Shown here piece by piece: positions 1 to 9,046 of a stretch of DNA of 51,813 bases. This DNA is from Bacteroidota bacterium (lineage in GTDB: Bacteria > Bacteroidota > Bacteroidia > Bacteroidales > WCHB1-69), in NCBI GenBank assembly GCA_017860455.1, contig JAGDMF010000002.1, positions 1-51,813 of the forward strand, in the 5' to 3' direction. The stretch's first letter is position 1; every line of letters begins with the position of its first letter. The position numbers were made by a program, and so were the translations under genes. The notes under the pieces are model-generated. The model saw only the letters and a program-made list of their open reading frames with translations, made no database searches and had not been told where the DNA came from.

Positions 1-2077
1 TAGACAGATCCTGCCATAAATAGTTCGCAGGATGGGGTTGTTCAGCATTCAGAACCAAAGTTGCTATGGCACATAAAATGGAATCGTTGCCCAGATTTAC
101 GGTAGATTGTGGATAGAGTTGAACATGAATATCATTCAGTGTAATCTGACATCCCAAATTGGTGACCGATACTGAATAATAACCCGCTGTATCAATGACA
201 ATTGAAGCTGTGGTATCTCCAGTGGACCATAAATAATGAATCGCATCCGGTGTGGCTGCCGACAGTTCTGTACCTTGACACAAAATGGTATCTGAGGATA
301 ATGGAATAATAGGTGAAGGTAACACTACAACAAATGTGGTGGTGGTATCCGGACAATTATACTGTAAAACCAATTGAACGGTTAAAGTATCTGCTGTATT
401 TAAAGACAAATCAACAGTGGGTGTGTTCGGATACAAAGTTCCGTCCACAATCCAGTCTATCGGTATATAATCTGGATTATAAGGAACTTCCAGATGCAGT
501 TGATCCCCGACACACCGGTAAACGGTAGCGGAATCGATAGGGCTGAGATTGGAATAGGGAACGGGAGAATCATAATAGTTGACACCGGAGTCGTTATTAT
601 GGAAGTATATAAAATCCATTAACCCATTGGTATTAGGTCTCATATTATATCCAAATTCATCAATAGTTGCACTGAAACCGTTTTCATTCTCTAACATGAA
701 AAAATCGGGAATAGAATCGTTATAAAGGCCATATTGAAGATAGTAATAATCGCCGTTTGTGTAGGGGAAGGTATCGAAAGCAGTGGATGGAATAAGTTGA
801 TGATTGATGTACATGGTGTGAATCCCCTCCGGTTTAACGAAGATCACCAGATCCACATAAGTAGAATCGGGAATTTTGGAGATGTGGTGTTGTGTCGTTG
901 GAATGATCCATTTTTTAACCATACGATCAGTTGCATGATAATAGTTTTTATTAGTAATTTCCCTCACTTCTTCAGATAGTCTATTCAAATATGGCCCACT
1001 ACTAGTATGTGTTATAAAATTTTGAATATTCACTATAACAAATTTGCTACTATTACTCCAAAAAATTCTATTGATTGAACTTCTAAAAAATGCATAAGGA
1101 ACATTAATCAAGAATGGTGGTGTTGGTAAGCAATTATTCAATTGGTTATGAACAGCAATATGTTCTAAATTTGTTGAAAATTGATTACATCCATAAATTA
1201 AATAATTACCTAATAACCAATTTGAAAAATTTAAATGTAATTCTTTATTAAAATTTGAATTAATAAATTTTAATAACAAAAAATCTTTTCCATAATAAAA
1301 ATTTTGATTTGTTGTTGATTTAAATTTTTTCACTAAAAAATTAACATTTGAGGTCTTTGAACAAAAATAGGAGACAATTTTTTTACAATTTGTTGTAATA
1401 ATATTATTAGTGTCATATATGTATAATTGAGCATTAGGTGTAAAGTGGAAAACTTCACCTTTTTGTAAGGTCACGTTGAATGGAAATGTAAACATAGAAC
1501 CATTGCTAGTATGAAAACCCGGTATTTGTATAATTGTATTATCTTCAGTTGCTATTATCATCATATAATTTGTACAATATATTGTATTATTAAGATTGTA
1601 TAGATCATTCAATTTAATTTCTGTAGAATGTATTGTTAAAGGTAAAATGGGTACTTTCACTATTTGACTTCCAATAGTTATAGGCATCAAAGTATCAACA
1701 TAATTTGTTTGCATATAAACAAATACATTTTTATTTGTATTTATATATATACCTTTTTGTTCAATCAATCTATTTGTGTCACCGTAGAATGTATTTGGAA
1801 CATTACATAAAATTTCATCTTTGGGAATAGCAATAACCAAAACGCTGTCTGGGATCACTGTAAAACTGCGGTAAAAAGAGGTGTTGGGGTTTTCAATATA
1901 ACCGGTACATAAGGTATCACCCATAATGTATATCAAGGCACTATCAGGCATTATAGCAGAATAACGATTCACCGATGAAGTAACCCAAAACTCACGACCT
2001 GCATTCGTTTGCTCCTGTGCCTTGAGTGACAGAAATGAAATGATTATTATTATCGCAGTTATATAGCGTTTTTTCAT
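1..2077 (-). CDS. IgGFc-binding-domain-like secreted surface protein (3' end outside window)
   Basis: Partial gene: the ATG is at 2077 and the frame stays open for about 692 codons to the window edge, so the C-terminus is not seen. A signal peptide is visible (MKKRYITAIIIIISFLSLKA). The next section (NAGREFWVTSS, then SFYRSFTVIPDSVLVIAIP) and the later NCKKIVSYFCSKTSN resemble the IgGFc-binding N-terminal domain of large Bacteroidota surface or gliding-associated proteins. After about residue 500 there are Ig/PKD-like segments such as LCQGTELSAATPDAIHYLWS and, at the very edge, ANYLWQDLS, which is typical of repeats before a gliding-type or T9SS C-terminal domain. I expect but cannot see such a sorting domain. 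An adhesive or matrix role is inferred; family assignment is moderately sure. Confidence 0.75.
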   Translation of the reverse strand, partial: MKKRYITAIIIIISFLSLKAQEQTNAGREFWVTSSVNRYSAIMPDSALIYIMGDTLCTGYIENPNTSFYRSFTVIPDSVLVIAIPKDEILCNVPNTFYGDTNRLIEQKGIYINTNKNVFVYMQTNYVDTLMPITIGSQIVKVPILPLTIHSTEIKLNDLYNLNNTIYCTNYMMIIATEDNTIIQIPGFHTSNGSMFTFPFNVTLQKGEVFHFTPNAQLYIYDTNNIITTNCKKIVSYFCSKTSNVNFLVKKFKSTTNQNFYYGKDFLLLKFINSNFNKELHLNFSNWLLGNYLIYGCNQFSTNLEHIAVHNQLNNCLPTPPFLINVPYAFFRSSINRIFWSNSSKFVIVNIQNFITHTSSGPYLNRLSEEVREITNKNYYHATDRMVKKWIIPTTQHHISKIPDSTYVDLVIFVKPEGIHTMYINHQLIPSTAFDTFPYTNGDYYYLQYGLYNDSIPDFFMLENENGFSATIDEFGYNMRPNTNGLMDFIYFHNNDSGVNYYDSPVPYSNLSPIDSATVYRCVGDQLHLEVPYNPDYIPIDWIVDGTLYPNTPTVDLSLNTADTLTVQLVLQYNCPDTTTTFVVVLPSPIIPLSSDTILCQGTELSAATPDAIHYLWSTGDTTASIVIDTAGYYSVSVTNLGCQITLNDIHVQLYPQSTVNLGNDSILCAIATLVLNAEQPHPANYLWQDLS

Positions 2078-2310
2078 ATACTTGAATTATTATGTAATTC
2101 AATTTTATTAGTTTGAATTTCAATCACATACATTTATCTAAATTAAGTTTGTTTAGATCAACGTTGCAAATATATAAAATAAATTCATTTCATTTTCAAA
2201 AAAAAATGTAAAAAATTTAAAATATAATTTTGGATTATTTTCGGCATTGTAGGAATAAGAAAACTTCGAAAATCGAATATTTAGCTTCGAATTCACAATT
2301 CACAATTTTT

Positions 2311-2691
2311 GGGCATTCCGGCACCATCTACCCCACCCTTCGGGCACCCCTCCAAAGGAGGGAAATTCGCATCTTTCATAATATGTGCATATTATGAAAG
2401 AAATGTTTTTGAGAAAAGTAATTTTTATTATAAATAACCCAATCCCTAATACCAAAACCTAATATCCAAAACCCAATACCCAAAACCCAAAAAACCGCTT
2501 GCGGTTTTTCGCGTGAGGGATTGGAGGGGCGGCGAAGCCGGTGCGAACCGGAACGAGCGCCGTAACATGTGTTCGGTTGTGACAAAAATTGACTTAAGCG
2601 AAGTGCGGTGAAGCACGGAAGCGAAGCGGACCCCCGGAAAGCCCGACGGCATGTGCGTTAGATTGTGCGACAGGAAAATGCCGGCGCGCCC
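2311..2691. repeat. Structured intergenic repeat, family A copy 1
   Basis: GC-rich, hairpin-rich block in an otherwise AT-rich gap (2078-2707), with no credible gene. It starts with GGGCATTCCGGCACC and ends with a degraded inverse (ATGCCGGCGCGCCC). It shares ordered blocks with the copy at 25761-26075: CCCCTCCAAAGGAGGG, a 13-bp perfect hairpin at 2373-2400, AAACCGCTTGCGGTTT, GGTGCGAACCGGAACGAGCGCCG (in parts), GCGAAGTGC/GTGAAGCAC, and AGCCCGACGGCA. A heptamer array (2435-2490) interrupts this copy. Probably a non-autonomous mobile or palindromic repeat; no transposase is nearby. Confidence 0.75.
2435..2490. repeat. Heptamer tandem array (AACCCAA-type), 8 units
   Basis: Eight consecutive 7-bp units read TAACCCA, ATCCCTA, ATACCAA, AACCTAA, TATCCAA, AACCCAA, TACCCAA, AACCCAA. 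The array lies inside repeat family A copy 1, between its AT-rich hairpin and its AAACCGCTTGCGGTTT block; the second copy of the family has no array there. Period 7 is shared with four other arrays in this window. Confidence 0.8.
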
Positions 2692-2707
2692 AAATAAAAA
2701 TAAAAAT

Positions 2708-3163
2708 TTAAGTAGTAAACTTTTTGATGACCGCCGGATGCATCACGGAAATAATGATGAGAACACCATTAAAAATGATTACCGGTTGAATCCAAAAGTA
2801 TTGTGTCATAACTAATTGCACGGTTATCCAAATAATCGCAATGATGCCAATATATAAGGAGTAGGTCCAGGCCCAAAACCGATCTTTATAGACGTTTAGG
2901 AGATTAAACCATTTTTGTTCCATTTTAAAAACCAATCCGGCAAGGGTAAACAGGGTGAACATTCCTAACGTAGAAAAAAGGATCAATCCGGGAATGAAAT
3001 AGTTTTTGAATGGGGCATTCTGGAGCCAATCCAGCGTCATTCCCATTAGGGAACCATCCGGTTTCATCATGAGGAGTAAACCTCCCATTAATGCATTTAA
3101 TCCTAGGAAAAGGAGTAAAAAACACAAAAAATAATAAAAAAAGTGATTTTTAAAAAGTTTCAT
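2708..3163 (-). CDS. Small integral membrane protein, function unknown
   Basis: 151 residues with about four hydrophobic segments (roughly residues 8-33, 54-78, 92-118 and 122-142), so an inner-membrane protein. I recognise no family motif. It starts 16 bp after the stop of the GH92 mannosidase on the same strand and is probably co-transcribed with it. Its codon use and AT content match its neighbours, and no overlapping frame is a better candidate. Function not assigned. Confidence 0.7.
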   Translation of the reverse strand: MKLFKNHFFYYFLCFLLLFLGLNALMGGLLLMMKPDGSLMGMTLDWLQNAPFKNYFIPGLILFSTLGMFTLFTLAGLVFKMEQKWFNLLNVYKDRFWAWTYSLYIGIIAIIWITVQLVMTQYFWIQPVIIFNGVLIIISVMHPAVIKKFTT

Positions 3164-3179
3164 ATTTTACTGATTTAAT

Positions 3180-5567
3180 TTATTTGGTCATCGATGGTGG
3201 TGGTGTTTTGATTCCCCAGTTATAATTTGGTTTTTCACCCATTTCAAAAAGGAGCGTTCCACCCTTCATTAACTGATCTCTATTGATCCAGCATTGCTCT
3301 ATTTTTTGATTATTCCAACGAACATTCTGGATATACATATTTGATTTTGAATTATTTACAGTCTTTATAATCAAATTTTTACCTGTATAATATTTTTGAT
3401 TTAAAGTGATCGTCACCTGATCAAACATAGGGCTTCCAAACTGAAAAGTAGGATTTATATTTCCATGACCCTGAACATCAAAGATTCCGAGAGCTGCTAA
3501 GACATACCAGGCGCCTAATTGTCCCTGATCCTCATCCTGTCCGACACCATACCCATGCAAAGGTTCATTTCCGTAGAACTCGTTACAGATCGTGCGGGTC
3601 CATTTTTGAGTTAACCATGGTTTACCGGAATAATTAAAGAGCCAGGATTGGTGTAAACAGGGTTGATTTCCATGATTATACAACATCTCCACACCGGAAA
3701 AACTATTGATATTATCTTTATTGCCTCCAAACATCGATTTTTGGGATTCTGTAAAAGTGAGTTCCAATCTTTTATTAAACTCTTCAATACCAATAAGTTG
3801 AATCAATCCTTTAATATCGTGAGCGATATACCATGTAAACTGGTAAGCGTTTCCTTCCTGAAATCCGGCCCAGGCTTTCATTGGATCAAAATTGGGAATA
3901 AAAGTATCATTTTCAAGTTTTGGGCGAATAAAACCGGTTTGAGGATCATACAAATTTTTATAATTTTCAGCTAATTTCATCAATTTCTGATAGTTAACAT
4001 CATCACCCATCGCTTTAGCCATTTGAGCGACACCATAACAGGTAAAAGCGTATTCTAAAGTATGGGAAGCTCCGAAATTGAACACCCAACCATTGGCAAT
4101 GGTGGTATCTTTGTAAGGGATATAGCCATTATTCACAAAATAGTGCAGGTTATATTTTCCATTTCCCAATCCCCTACCCTCGTATTGCATTTCGTTTTTC
4201 AGAGCAGCCTGATAGCCGGTTTTAACATCAAAATCGCGGATTCCACAATGGTAAGCAGAAGCGATCAGGAGTCCCTGAACATTGGTTTGTACACCATTGG
4301 TATAAACGCCGGCTGCTTCGCCATCATGAAGCCAGCCCCGATCATTATAATAGTCGATATTGGACTGAATGTAGTCGCTAAAATACTCAGGATAAGCAAG
4401 AGCCCAAACCTGAGATAGATTCCAGAAGCCGCCCCACATCCCATCAGTATTGTAGTGTTTATGCGTTGGGATCCCATTCTGATCCAGTGGAATTTGTCCT
4501 ATTTTGCCATCCACCTGTGGGTATTGACCATTACAATCGCTAGAGATGCCACGGCCCAGAAGGGCATGATACAAGCCGGTATAAAATTTAACAATATTTA
4601 AGCTATCTCCACCTTCCACTTTAATTCTGCTTAACATTTCATTCCAGATCAGATTCGCTCTCTTTTTCACTTCATCAAAAGTGGTTCCTTTTGCTTCGAT
4701 ATTTAGATTTAGACGGGCATTCTCGATAGAAGTATAACTCAATCCTGTTTGGATCTCTAAAATCTCACCCTTTTTCATATCAAAAGTAAGGTAAAGACCA
4801 TTATTAATTCCTTTAGATTCGATATTTCCGGGTGTTTGAACAGAATCGATAAAAGAACCGACGCTTTTTGGAATTTTGTTAAGGTAAGCCACAAAATACA
4901 TTTTTACTTTTTTCCCGGGGTCACAAAACTTGGTATATTCTGGATAGGTTTCCACGTAGCCCACAATTTCATTTTTTTGATTCCATTTCACATAAGCCTC
5001 GGTAACGGTGCTGCTTTCTCCTTGTTGATGCCCCATATCAATGATAAGATGTGCCTGATCGGTTTTGGGAAAGGTATATCTATGGAATCCAACTCTTTCT
5101 GTAGCAGTTAATTCTGCTTTAATATGATAATCTTTTAAAACTACAGAATAGTAACCCGGTTCAGCATGTTCCTGATTTTTATCGAAGCGGGATCTATATC
5201 CTGAATCCGGATTTTCCAATGTTCCGGGAGTTGTCTGAAGGGTTCCGGTTGTGGGCATAAACACCACTCCGCCCACTTGAAACTCGTGAAAATGACCAAA
5301 TCCTTCAATAGAAGTATGGCGATCATCATAACCGGCCGGCATCCAGCTTCCCAAGCTACCATAAGCGTTGGTATGTGGGGCTAACTTACACATCCCGAAA
5401 GGCAAAGCTGCAGGCGTATAGAAAAACCATCTACCGTGAACCGATCCAATTTGAGGATCCACCCACTTTATGGCATTATATTGATTTTCAGTACTTTTAC
5501 ACGAAAATAGTAGAATGGATGTCGCAACAATACAAAGTAATGACACAACTTTAAGAGAAACTTTCAT
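3180..5567 (-). CDS. GH92 family alpha-mannosidase, lipoprotein
   Basis: GH92 enzymes are calcium-dependent exo-alpha-mannosidases that trim mannose from N-glycans or mannans. The start at 5567 is preferred over the in-frame ATG six codons upstream because it gives a clean lipoprotein signal with lipobox LFSC; the Cys is residue 23 from this start. Numbered from the upstream ATG (801 residues), family landmarks are IEGFGHFHEFQVGG near 93-106, the TDGMWGGFWNLSQVW block at 380-394, HTLEYAF at 508-514, the conserved EGNAYQFTWYIAHD at 577-590, and GQDEDQGQLGAWYVLAALG at 682-700, which corresponds to the family's G(N/Q)xDxGQxSAWY signature. Length is normal for the family. It is probably exposed on the cell surface or in the periplasm. 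Family assignment is firm; linkage specificity is not visible. Confidence 0.93.
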   Translation of the reverse strand: MKVSLKVVSLLCIVATSILLFSCKSTENQYNAIKWVDPQIGSVHGRWFFYTPAALPFGMCKLAPHTNAYGSLGSWMPAGYDDRHTSIEGFGHFHEFQVGGVVFMPTTGTLQTTPGTLENPDSGYRSRFDKNQEHAEPGYYSVVLKDYHIKAELTATERVGFHRYTFPKTDQAHLIIDMGHQQGESSTVTEAYVKWNQKNEIVGYVETYPEYTKFCDPGKKVKMYFVAYLNKIPKSVGSFIDSVQTPGNIESKGINNGLYLTFDMKKGEILEIQTGLSYTSIENARLNLNIEAKGTTFDEVKKRANLIWNEMLSRIKVEGGDSLNIVKFYTGLYHALLGRGISSDCNGQYPQVDGKIGQIPLDQNGIPTHKHYNTDGMWGGFWNLSQVWALAYPEYFSDYIQSNIDYYNDRGWLHDGEAAGVYTNGVQTNVQGLLIASAYHCGIRDFDVKTGYQAALKNEMQYEGRGLGNGKYNLHYFVNNGYIPYKDTTIANGWVFNFGASHTLEYAFTCYGVAQMAKAMGDDVNYQKLMKLAENYKNLYDPQTGFIRPKLENDTFIPNFDPMKAWAGFQEGNAYQFTWYIAHDIKGLIQLIGIEEFNKRLELTFTESQKSMFGGNKDNINSFSGVEMLYNHGNQPCLHQSWLFNYSGKPWLTQKWTRTICNEFYGNEPLHGYGVGQDEDQGQLGAWYVLAALGIFDVQGHGNINPTFQFGSPMFDQVTITLNQKYYTGKNLIIKTVNNSKSNMYIQNVRWNNQKIEQCWINRDQLMKGGTLLFEMGEKPNYNWGIKTPPPSMTK

Positions 5568-5662
5568 TTTAATGATTTTTAACACGATTTTTAAGGTGTA
5601 AAAATAGGAAAAAAAACAAAAAGATTTAACTACTTTTGTAAAAACTTAAACAATTCTCAAAA

Positions 5663-6199
5663 ATGAATACATTTATTGCATTACTTCGAGGTATAAATGT
5701 TAGCGGACATAATTTGATCAAGATGACTGCATTGAAAACTTGTTTTCAAGAGTTGGATTTTCAAAATATTAAAACTTACTTACAAAGCGGAAATATTGTA
5801 TTTCAGAGTTCAATAGATGACACTAAAATGATGGGAGAGATCATCAAACAAAAAATTGAACAGGAGTTTGGATTTAGTATACCGGTTTTGGTTATTACTT
5901 TAAATTATTTAGAAAAAGTGATTTCTCAAAATCCATTTTTAAACGATTCATTAAAAGATCCTGCATTTTTTCATGTAACTTTTTTATATTCTGATCAATA
6001 CCTTTCTAATTTTGATCAAATTGAAATCAGAAAAAAGGAAAATGAAGCCATTGTTTTAGATCAGGATGTAATTTATTTGTATTGTCCGGATGGGTATGGG
6101 CAAACCAAACTCACGAATACATTTATTGAATCCAAACTTAAAGTGGGAGCCACAACCCGAAACTGGAAGACCGTGAATGAGCTTTTAAAAATGGTGTAA
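5663..6199 (+). CDS. DUF1697 family protein
   Basis: 178 residues. The N-terminus (MNTFIALLRGINVSGHNLIK, then FQNIKTYLQSGNIVFQS) is the hallmark of DUF1697, a widespread small cytoplasmic family whose biochemical role is not established. The C-terminal TRNWKTVNELLKM is also typical. A Bacteroidota -7-like box TACTTTTG lies at 5631-5638, about 25 bp before the ATG. The gene diverges from the GH92 gene and converges on the next gene. Confidence 0.92.
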   Translation: MNTFIALLRGINVSGHNLIKMTALKTCFQELDFQNIKTYLQSGNIVFQSSIDDTKMMGEIIKQKIEQEFGFSIPVLVITLNYLEKVISQNPFLNDSLKDPAFFHVTFLYSDQYLSNFDQIEIRKKENEAIVLDQDVIYLYCPDGYGQTKLTNTFIESKLKVGATTRNWKTVNELLKMV

Positions 6200-6261
6200 A
6201 AGAGTTAATAAAATTTTTCATCCAAATATAGGAAACTTTTTTCCATTTTGGTTAACAATTT

Positions 6262-7761
6262 CTAATAATTCAAATATCCAACATTATAATCCAATGTGAG
6301 AAAATATATTGTTTTTTCATCAACAAATAAAGGTTGTCTTAATATATTTTTCTTATTTTTTTGAGTTGTAAAATAAAATTTAAATTCCAAATTTTCGTCG
6401 ATTTTAGTAAAAACAATACAATTCATATTTTTCTTAATATCTTTATTCGTTTTCCAAATCTTTAAATCACTATTTATATAATTTTCAATATTATCATTAT
6501 AACATAAAAAAATATCTTCATTCGTTTTTAAAACAAAAACATTATGCATATCATTCATTTCTCTTTCTTTATAAACATATAAATAATCGCTAATATATGG
6601 AATAACAGCTGTATTATTTTGATTCAAATCCTGACTTAAAGAGATAAGCAAAATGTCTTTTTTAATTTTTTTTACATTTGGAAAAACAATTTTTTCACAA
6701 TTGTTTTGAGCAACAATTACTATATTTCCATTATTCATCTCAACAATATCCGTATAATTTACAGTATATTTTTGTTTTAAATAACTATTATCTTTATACA
6801 CATATTTGGAATTATTAAATAATTTGTCAGTATAAGGAATATTGATTTGTTTGATTTGTTTTCCAGTACTATCCCAGATCGAAACATTAAAACTTTGTTC
6901 GTTACAAACGGTTTTAGAAAAAGAAATATCACAAAAAAGAAAATCTCCATTATTTTTATACTTAAATTTACTATTTTTTACAATATATTCGTCTAAATTT
7001 ATTTCAGTAATTTTAAAAAAGTCTTTTGATAAAAACATATAGAAATGTTTAGTAATTTTATCTATGTTGTTAAAATTATCTATTTTAATAGAATCGAAAA
7101 CCGAAATAATTTGATTTTGATTAGTTACAATAAAGGAGGTGATTTCACAATCTTCAATTCTATCAAAATTTGGATAACTTTTTTCCCAAATGATCTCGTC
7201 ATATTCATCAAAAACAACTCCATGAATATTTGAAATTTTTTGATTGACATCAATAAACATGATGAACAAACCTAATTTAGAATTATCTGGAGAAACAGCA
7301 CTTTTTACAATAATTCTACAAGGGTAAAATTGTTTATAATTAAATTGATATATTGTACGATTACTAGTGGTTGGATTTAAATTTTCAAAATCGGAACAAA
7401 TGATCTTTATAAGAAAATCATTATTATTGGAATTCTGATCTAACAATTCATAGTTGTAAACTTTAAAATTAGATTCATTTATTCTTTCACAAAGGTTTGA
7501 AGATTTTCTAAAAGAAAGATTTTGAACTGTTTTTTTTTCTAAATCAAATTTCCAGAAGTTTTGAATAAAACCTTTGGCATTAAGATCTGTACATTGTTTA
7601 AATATTTTAGATTCCTCAAAATTTCCAATGAATTCAAAATATGAATTTGCATTTCTTCCATACCGAAAAAATGGAAAGTTACTGATTACTATAGGATTTT
7701 GGCTAAACCCAACACTCCAAAATGAAAAAAGAAAGTATAAAATGAATTTAAAATTTTTCAT
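6262..7761 (-). CDS. Secreted protein of unknown function
   Basis: 499 residues with a clear signal peptide (MKNFKFILYFLFSFWSVGFS, cut before QNP). The body is rich in Asn, Lys, Ile and Phe and has no motif I recognise. Phrases such as NNGNIVIVAQNN and LKTNEDIFLCYNDN suggest beta-propeller-like strands, but this is weak. No T9SS sorting domain is seen at the C-terminus (ends DYNVGYLNY). It begins 8 bp downstream of the polyferredoxin stop on the same strand and may share its transcript. The gene is even more AT-rich than its neighbours. Confidence 0.75.
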   Translation of the reverse strand: MKNFKFILYFLFSFWSVGFSQNPIVISNFPFFRYGRNANSYFEFIGNFEESKIFKQCTDLNAKGFIQNFWKFDLEKKTVQNLSFRKSSNLCERINESNFKVYNYELLDQNSNNNDFLIKIICSDFENLNPTTSNRTIYQFNYKQFYPCRIIVKSAVSPDNSKLGLFIMFIDVNQKISNIHGVVFDEYDEIIWEKSYPNFDRIEDCEITSFIVTNQNQIISVFDSIKIDNFNNIDKITKHFYMFLSKDFFKITEINLDEYIVKNSKFKYKNNGDFLFCDISFSKTVCNEQSFNVSIWDSTGKQIKQINIPYTDKLFNNSKYVYKDNSYLKQKYTVNYTDIVEMNNGNIVIVAQNNCEKIVFPNVKKIKKDILLISLSQDLNQNNTAVIPYISDYLYVYKEREMNDMHNVFVLKTNEDIFLCYNDNIENYINSDLKIWKTNKDIKKNMNCIVFTKIDENLEFKFYFTTQKNKKNILRQPLFVDEKTIYFLTLDYNVGYLNY

Positions 7762-7769
7762 ATTACTTA

Positions 7770-9011
7770 TTAGCTCATTAACTTAATACCTTCACATTTG
7801 GATTGGTTGCATTCGCCGCAGGCGATGCAGGCCATATCCACTTTTTTGTCATGAATGGAGCCCATTTTGCAATATTTATGACATTTTTTGCATTCAGTAC
7901 AACCATCCAAAACAATTTTGTTGGCAAAAGGAAGTTTTGTGGTTAAATTTAACAACATTCCAACCGGACATATTGCTCTGCAGAAGGGTCGATAGATCAA
8001 AACAGATGAGAGAATAAGAATTCCGACTAAAAGGTAAGCCAACCAACCGGATGCGGATAAAGTGAAAATTTTAACAAAAGGATCATAAGTGCACACGATA
8101 TTAATTTGAGCTACTAATATCCAGATACCAAAGGCAATAAATGTAGCTCTTTGAATGATATGTAGTACTTTTTGAGCGATTTTACTCCTTAATAATTGCA
8201 TTCTTGGATTTCTAAATAAAAACTCTTGTAAAGCACCAAAATGGCACAGCCATCCGCACCAAATTTTTCCAAAAAGGATGGTCATTATTATGATAATGAG
8301 CAAAATAATGGGATAAACAACCAAACTTAATTTTCCGGAAAATAGAAGCAACATATCGTTAAACATCACCAAAATACAGGGGCAGCCACCCAAAATAAAT
8401 CCAAAATACACCAAAGAACCAAGAAGAATAGGATATCTGAAATAGTGTATCCATTTGGTGTGGTAAAAAATACTGATGATTGCAAGTAACATAAAAAGGA
8501 TAGAGAAACGAATAAAAGTGGGATAATATTTAACCCAATCGATTTTTACCTTTTCTGTTTTTGCCGGTACTGCATTGGTAACATCGGCTCTATTTTGAAA
8601 TTCATCATTGGAGACCTCCTGAAATTCATCATTAGAAACTTCTTGAAATTCAGACCCTGATGCATCTTGAAATTCATCATTCGAACCCTCTTTAAACTCT
8701 TCTTTCTTTTCAGTTTCAGTTGAAGAAACTTCTGAGAATTCATCACCTGAAGGTGCTTTAAATTCTTCTTTACCGGTAGATGGAGGAATGGAAGCATTGG
8801 ATCCCTTTCCGGTACAGTTTTCTTTGGATGGGCAACTTCCGCAGGATTGCTCTATACAGGAAGAATTGGTTGTATCTTGTTGAGAATTGGAGATTTCAGA
8901 TGTTGCCTTAACCTCTTCAGGATGTGAAATCCGGTATTGTTTAATTGAAAAAAACACTAATGTGCCTAAGAAAACACAAAACACAATCCATTGCAAAATT
9001 TTTCTAATCAT
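7770..9011 (-). CDS. NapH/NosR-type membrane polyferredoxin with octapeptide repeat linker
   Basis: 413 residues. There is an N-terminal membrane anchor (residues 5-22), then an extracytoplasmic stretch with four Cys (C52, C57, C60, C66). Residues 82-142 carry a repeating eight-residue unit of the type DEFQEVSN, followed by about five membrane segments. The Fer4_5-type Cys pairs are WCGWLC (252/256) and FCRAICP (344/348). At the C-terminus are two 4Fe-4S sets (C371, C374, C377, C381 and C395, C398, C401, C406). This layout matches quinol-oxidising or electron-transfer membrane ferredoxins of the NapH/NosR/PceC kind; the partner is not in the window. It sits 35 bp after ftsW, where murG is expected in Bacteroidota, so it probably rides on the dcw transcript. 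Confidence 0.85.
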   Translation of the reverse strand: MIRKILQWIVFCVFLGTLVFFSIKQYRISHPEEVKATSEISNSQQDTTNSSCIEQSCGSCPSKENCTGKGSNASIPPSTGKEEFKAPSGDEFSEVSSTETEKKEEFKEGSNDEFQDASGSEFQEVSNDEFQEVSNDEFQNRADVTNAVPAKTEKVKIDWVKYYPTFIRFSILFMLLAIISIFYHTKWIHYFRYPILLGSLVYFGFILGGCPCILVMFNDMLLLFSGKLSLVVYPIILLIIIIMTILFGKIWCGWLCHFGALQEFLFRNPRMQLLRSKIAQKVLHIIQRATFIAFGIWILVAQINIVCTYDPFVKIFTLSASGWLAYLLVGILILSSVLIYRPFCRAICPVGMLLNLTTKLPFANKIVLDGCTECKKCHKYCKMGSIHDKKVDMACIACGECNQSKCEGIKLMS

Positions 9012-9046
9012 GGTTTAAAAAATTGGAATCGCAAAAGTACTGAAAA

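Noticed and set aside
313-979. Plus-strand frames near the left edge
   Set aside because: They lie opposite the long open frame of the IgGFc-binding-like gene.
2376-2652. Two overlapping minus-strand open frames of about 69 residues
   Set aside because: They lie in repeat family A and the heptamer array; their translations are low-complexity and not shared in frame with copy 2.
3663-4418. Plus-strand frames opposite the GH92 gene
   Set aside because: Shadows of a confidently identified gene; no start signal or family match.
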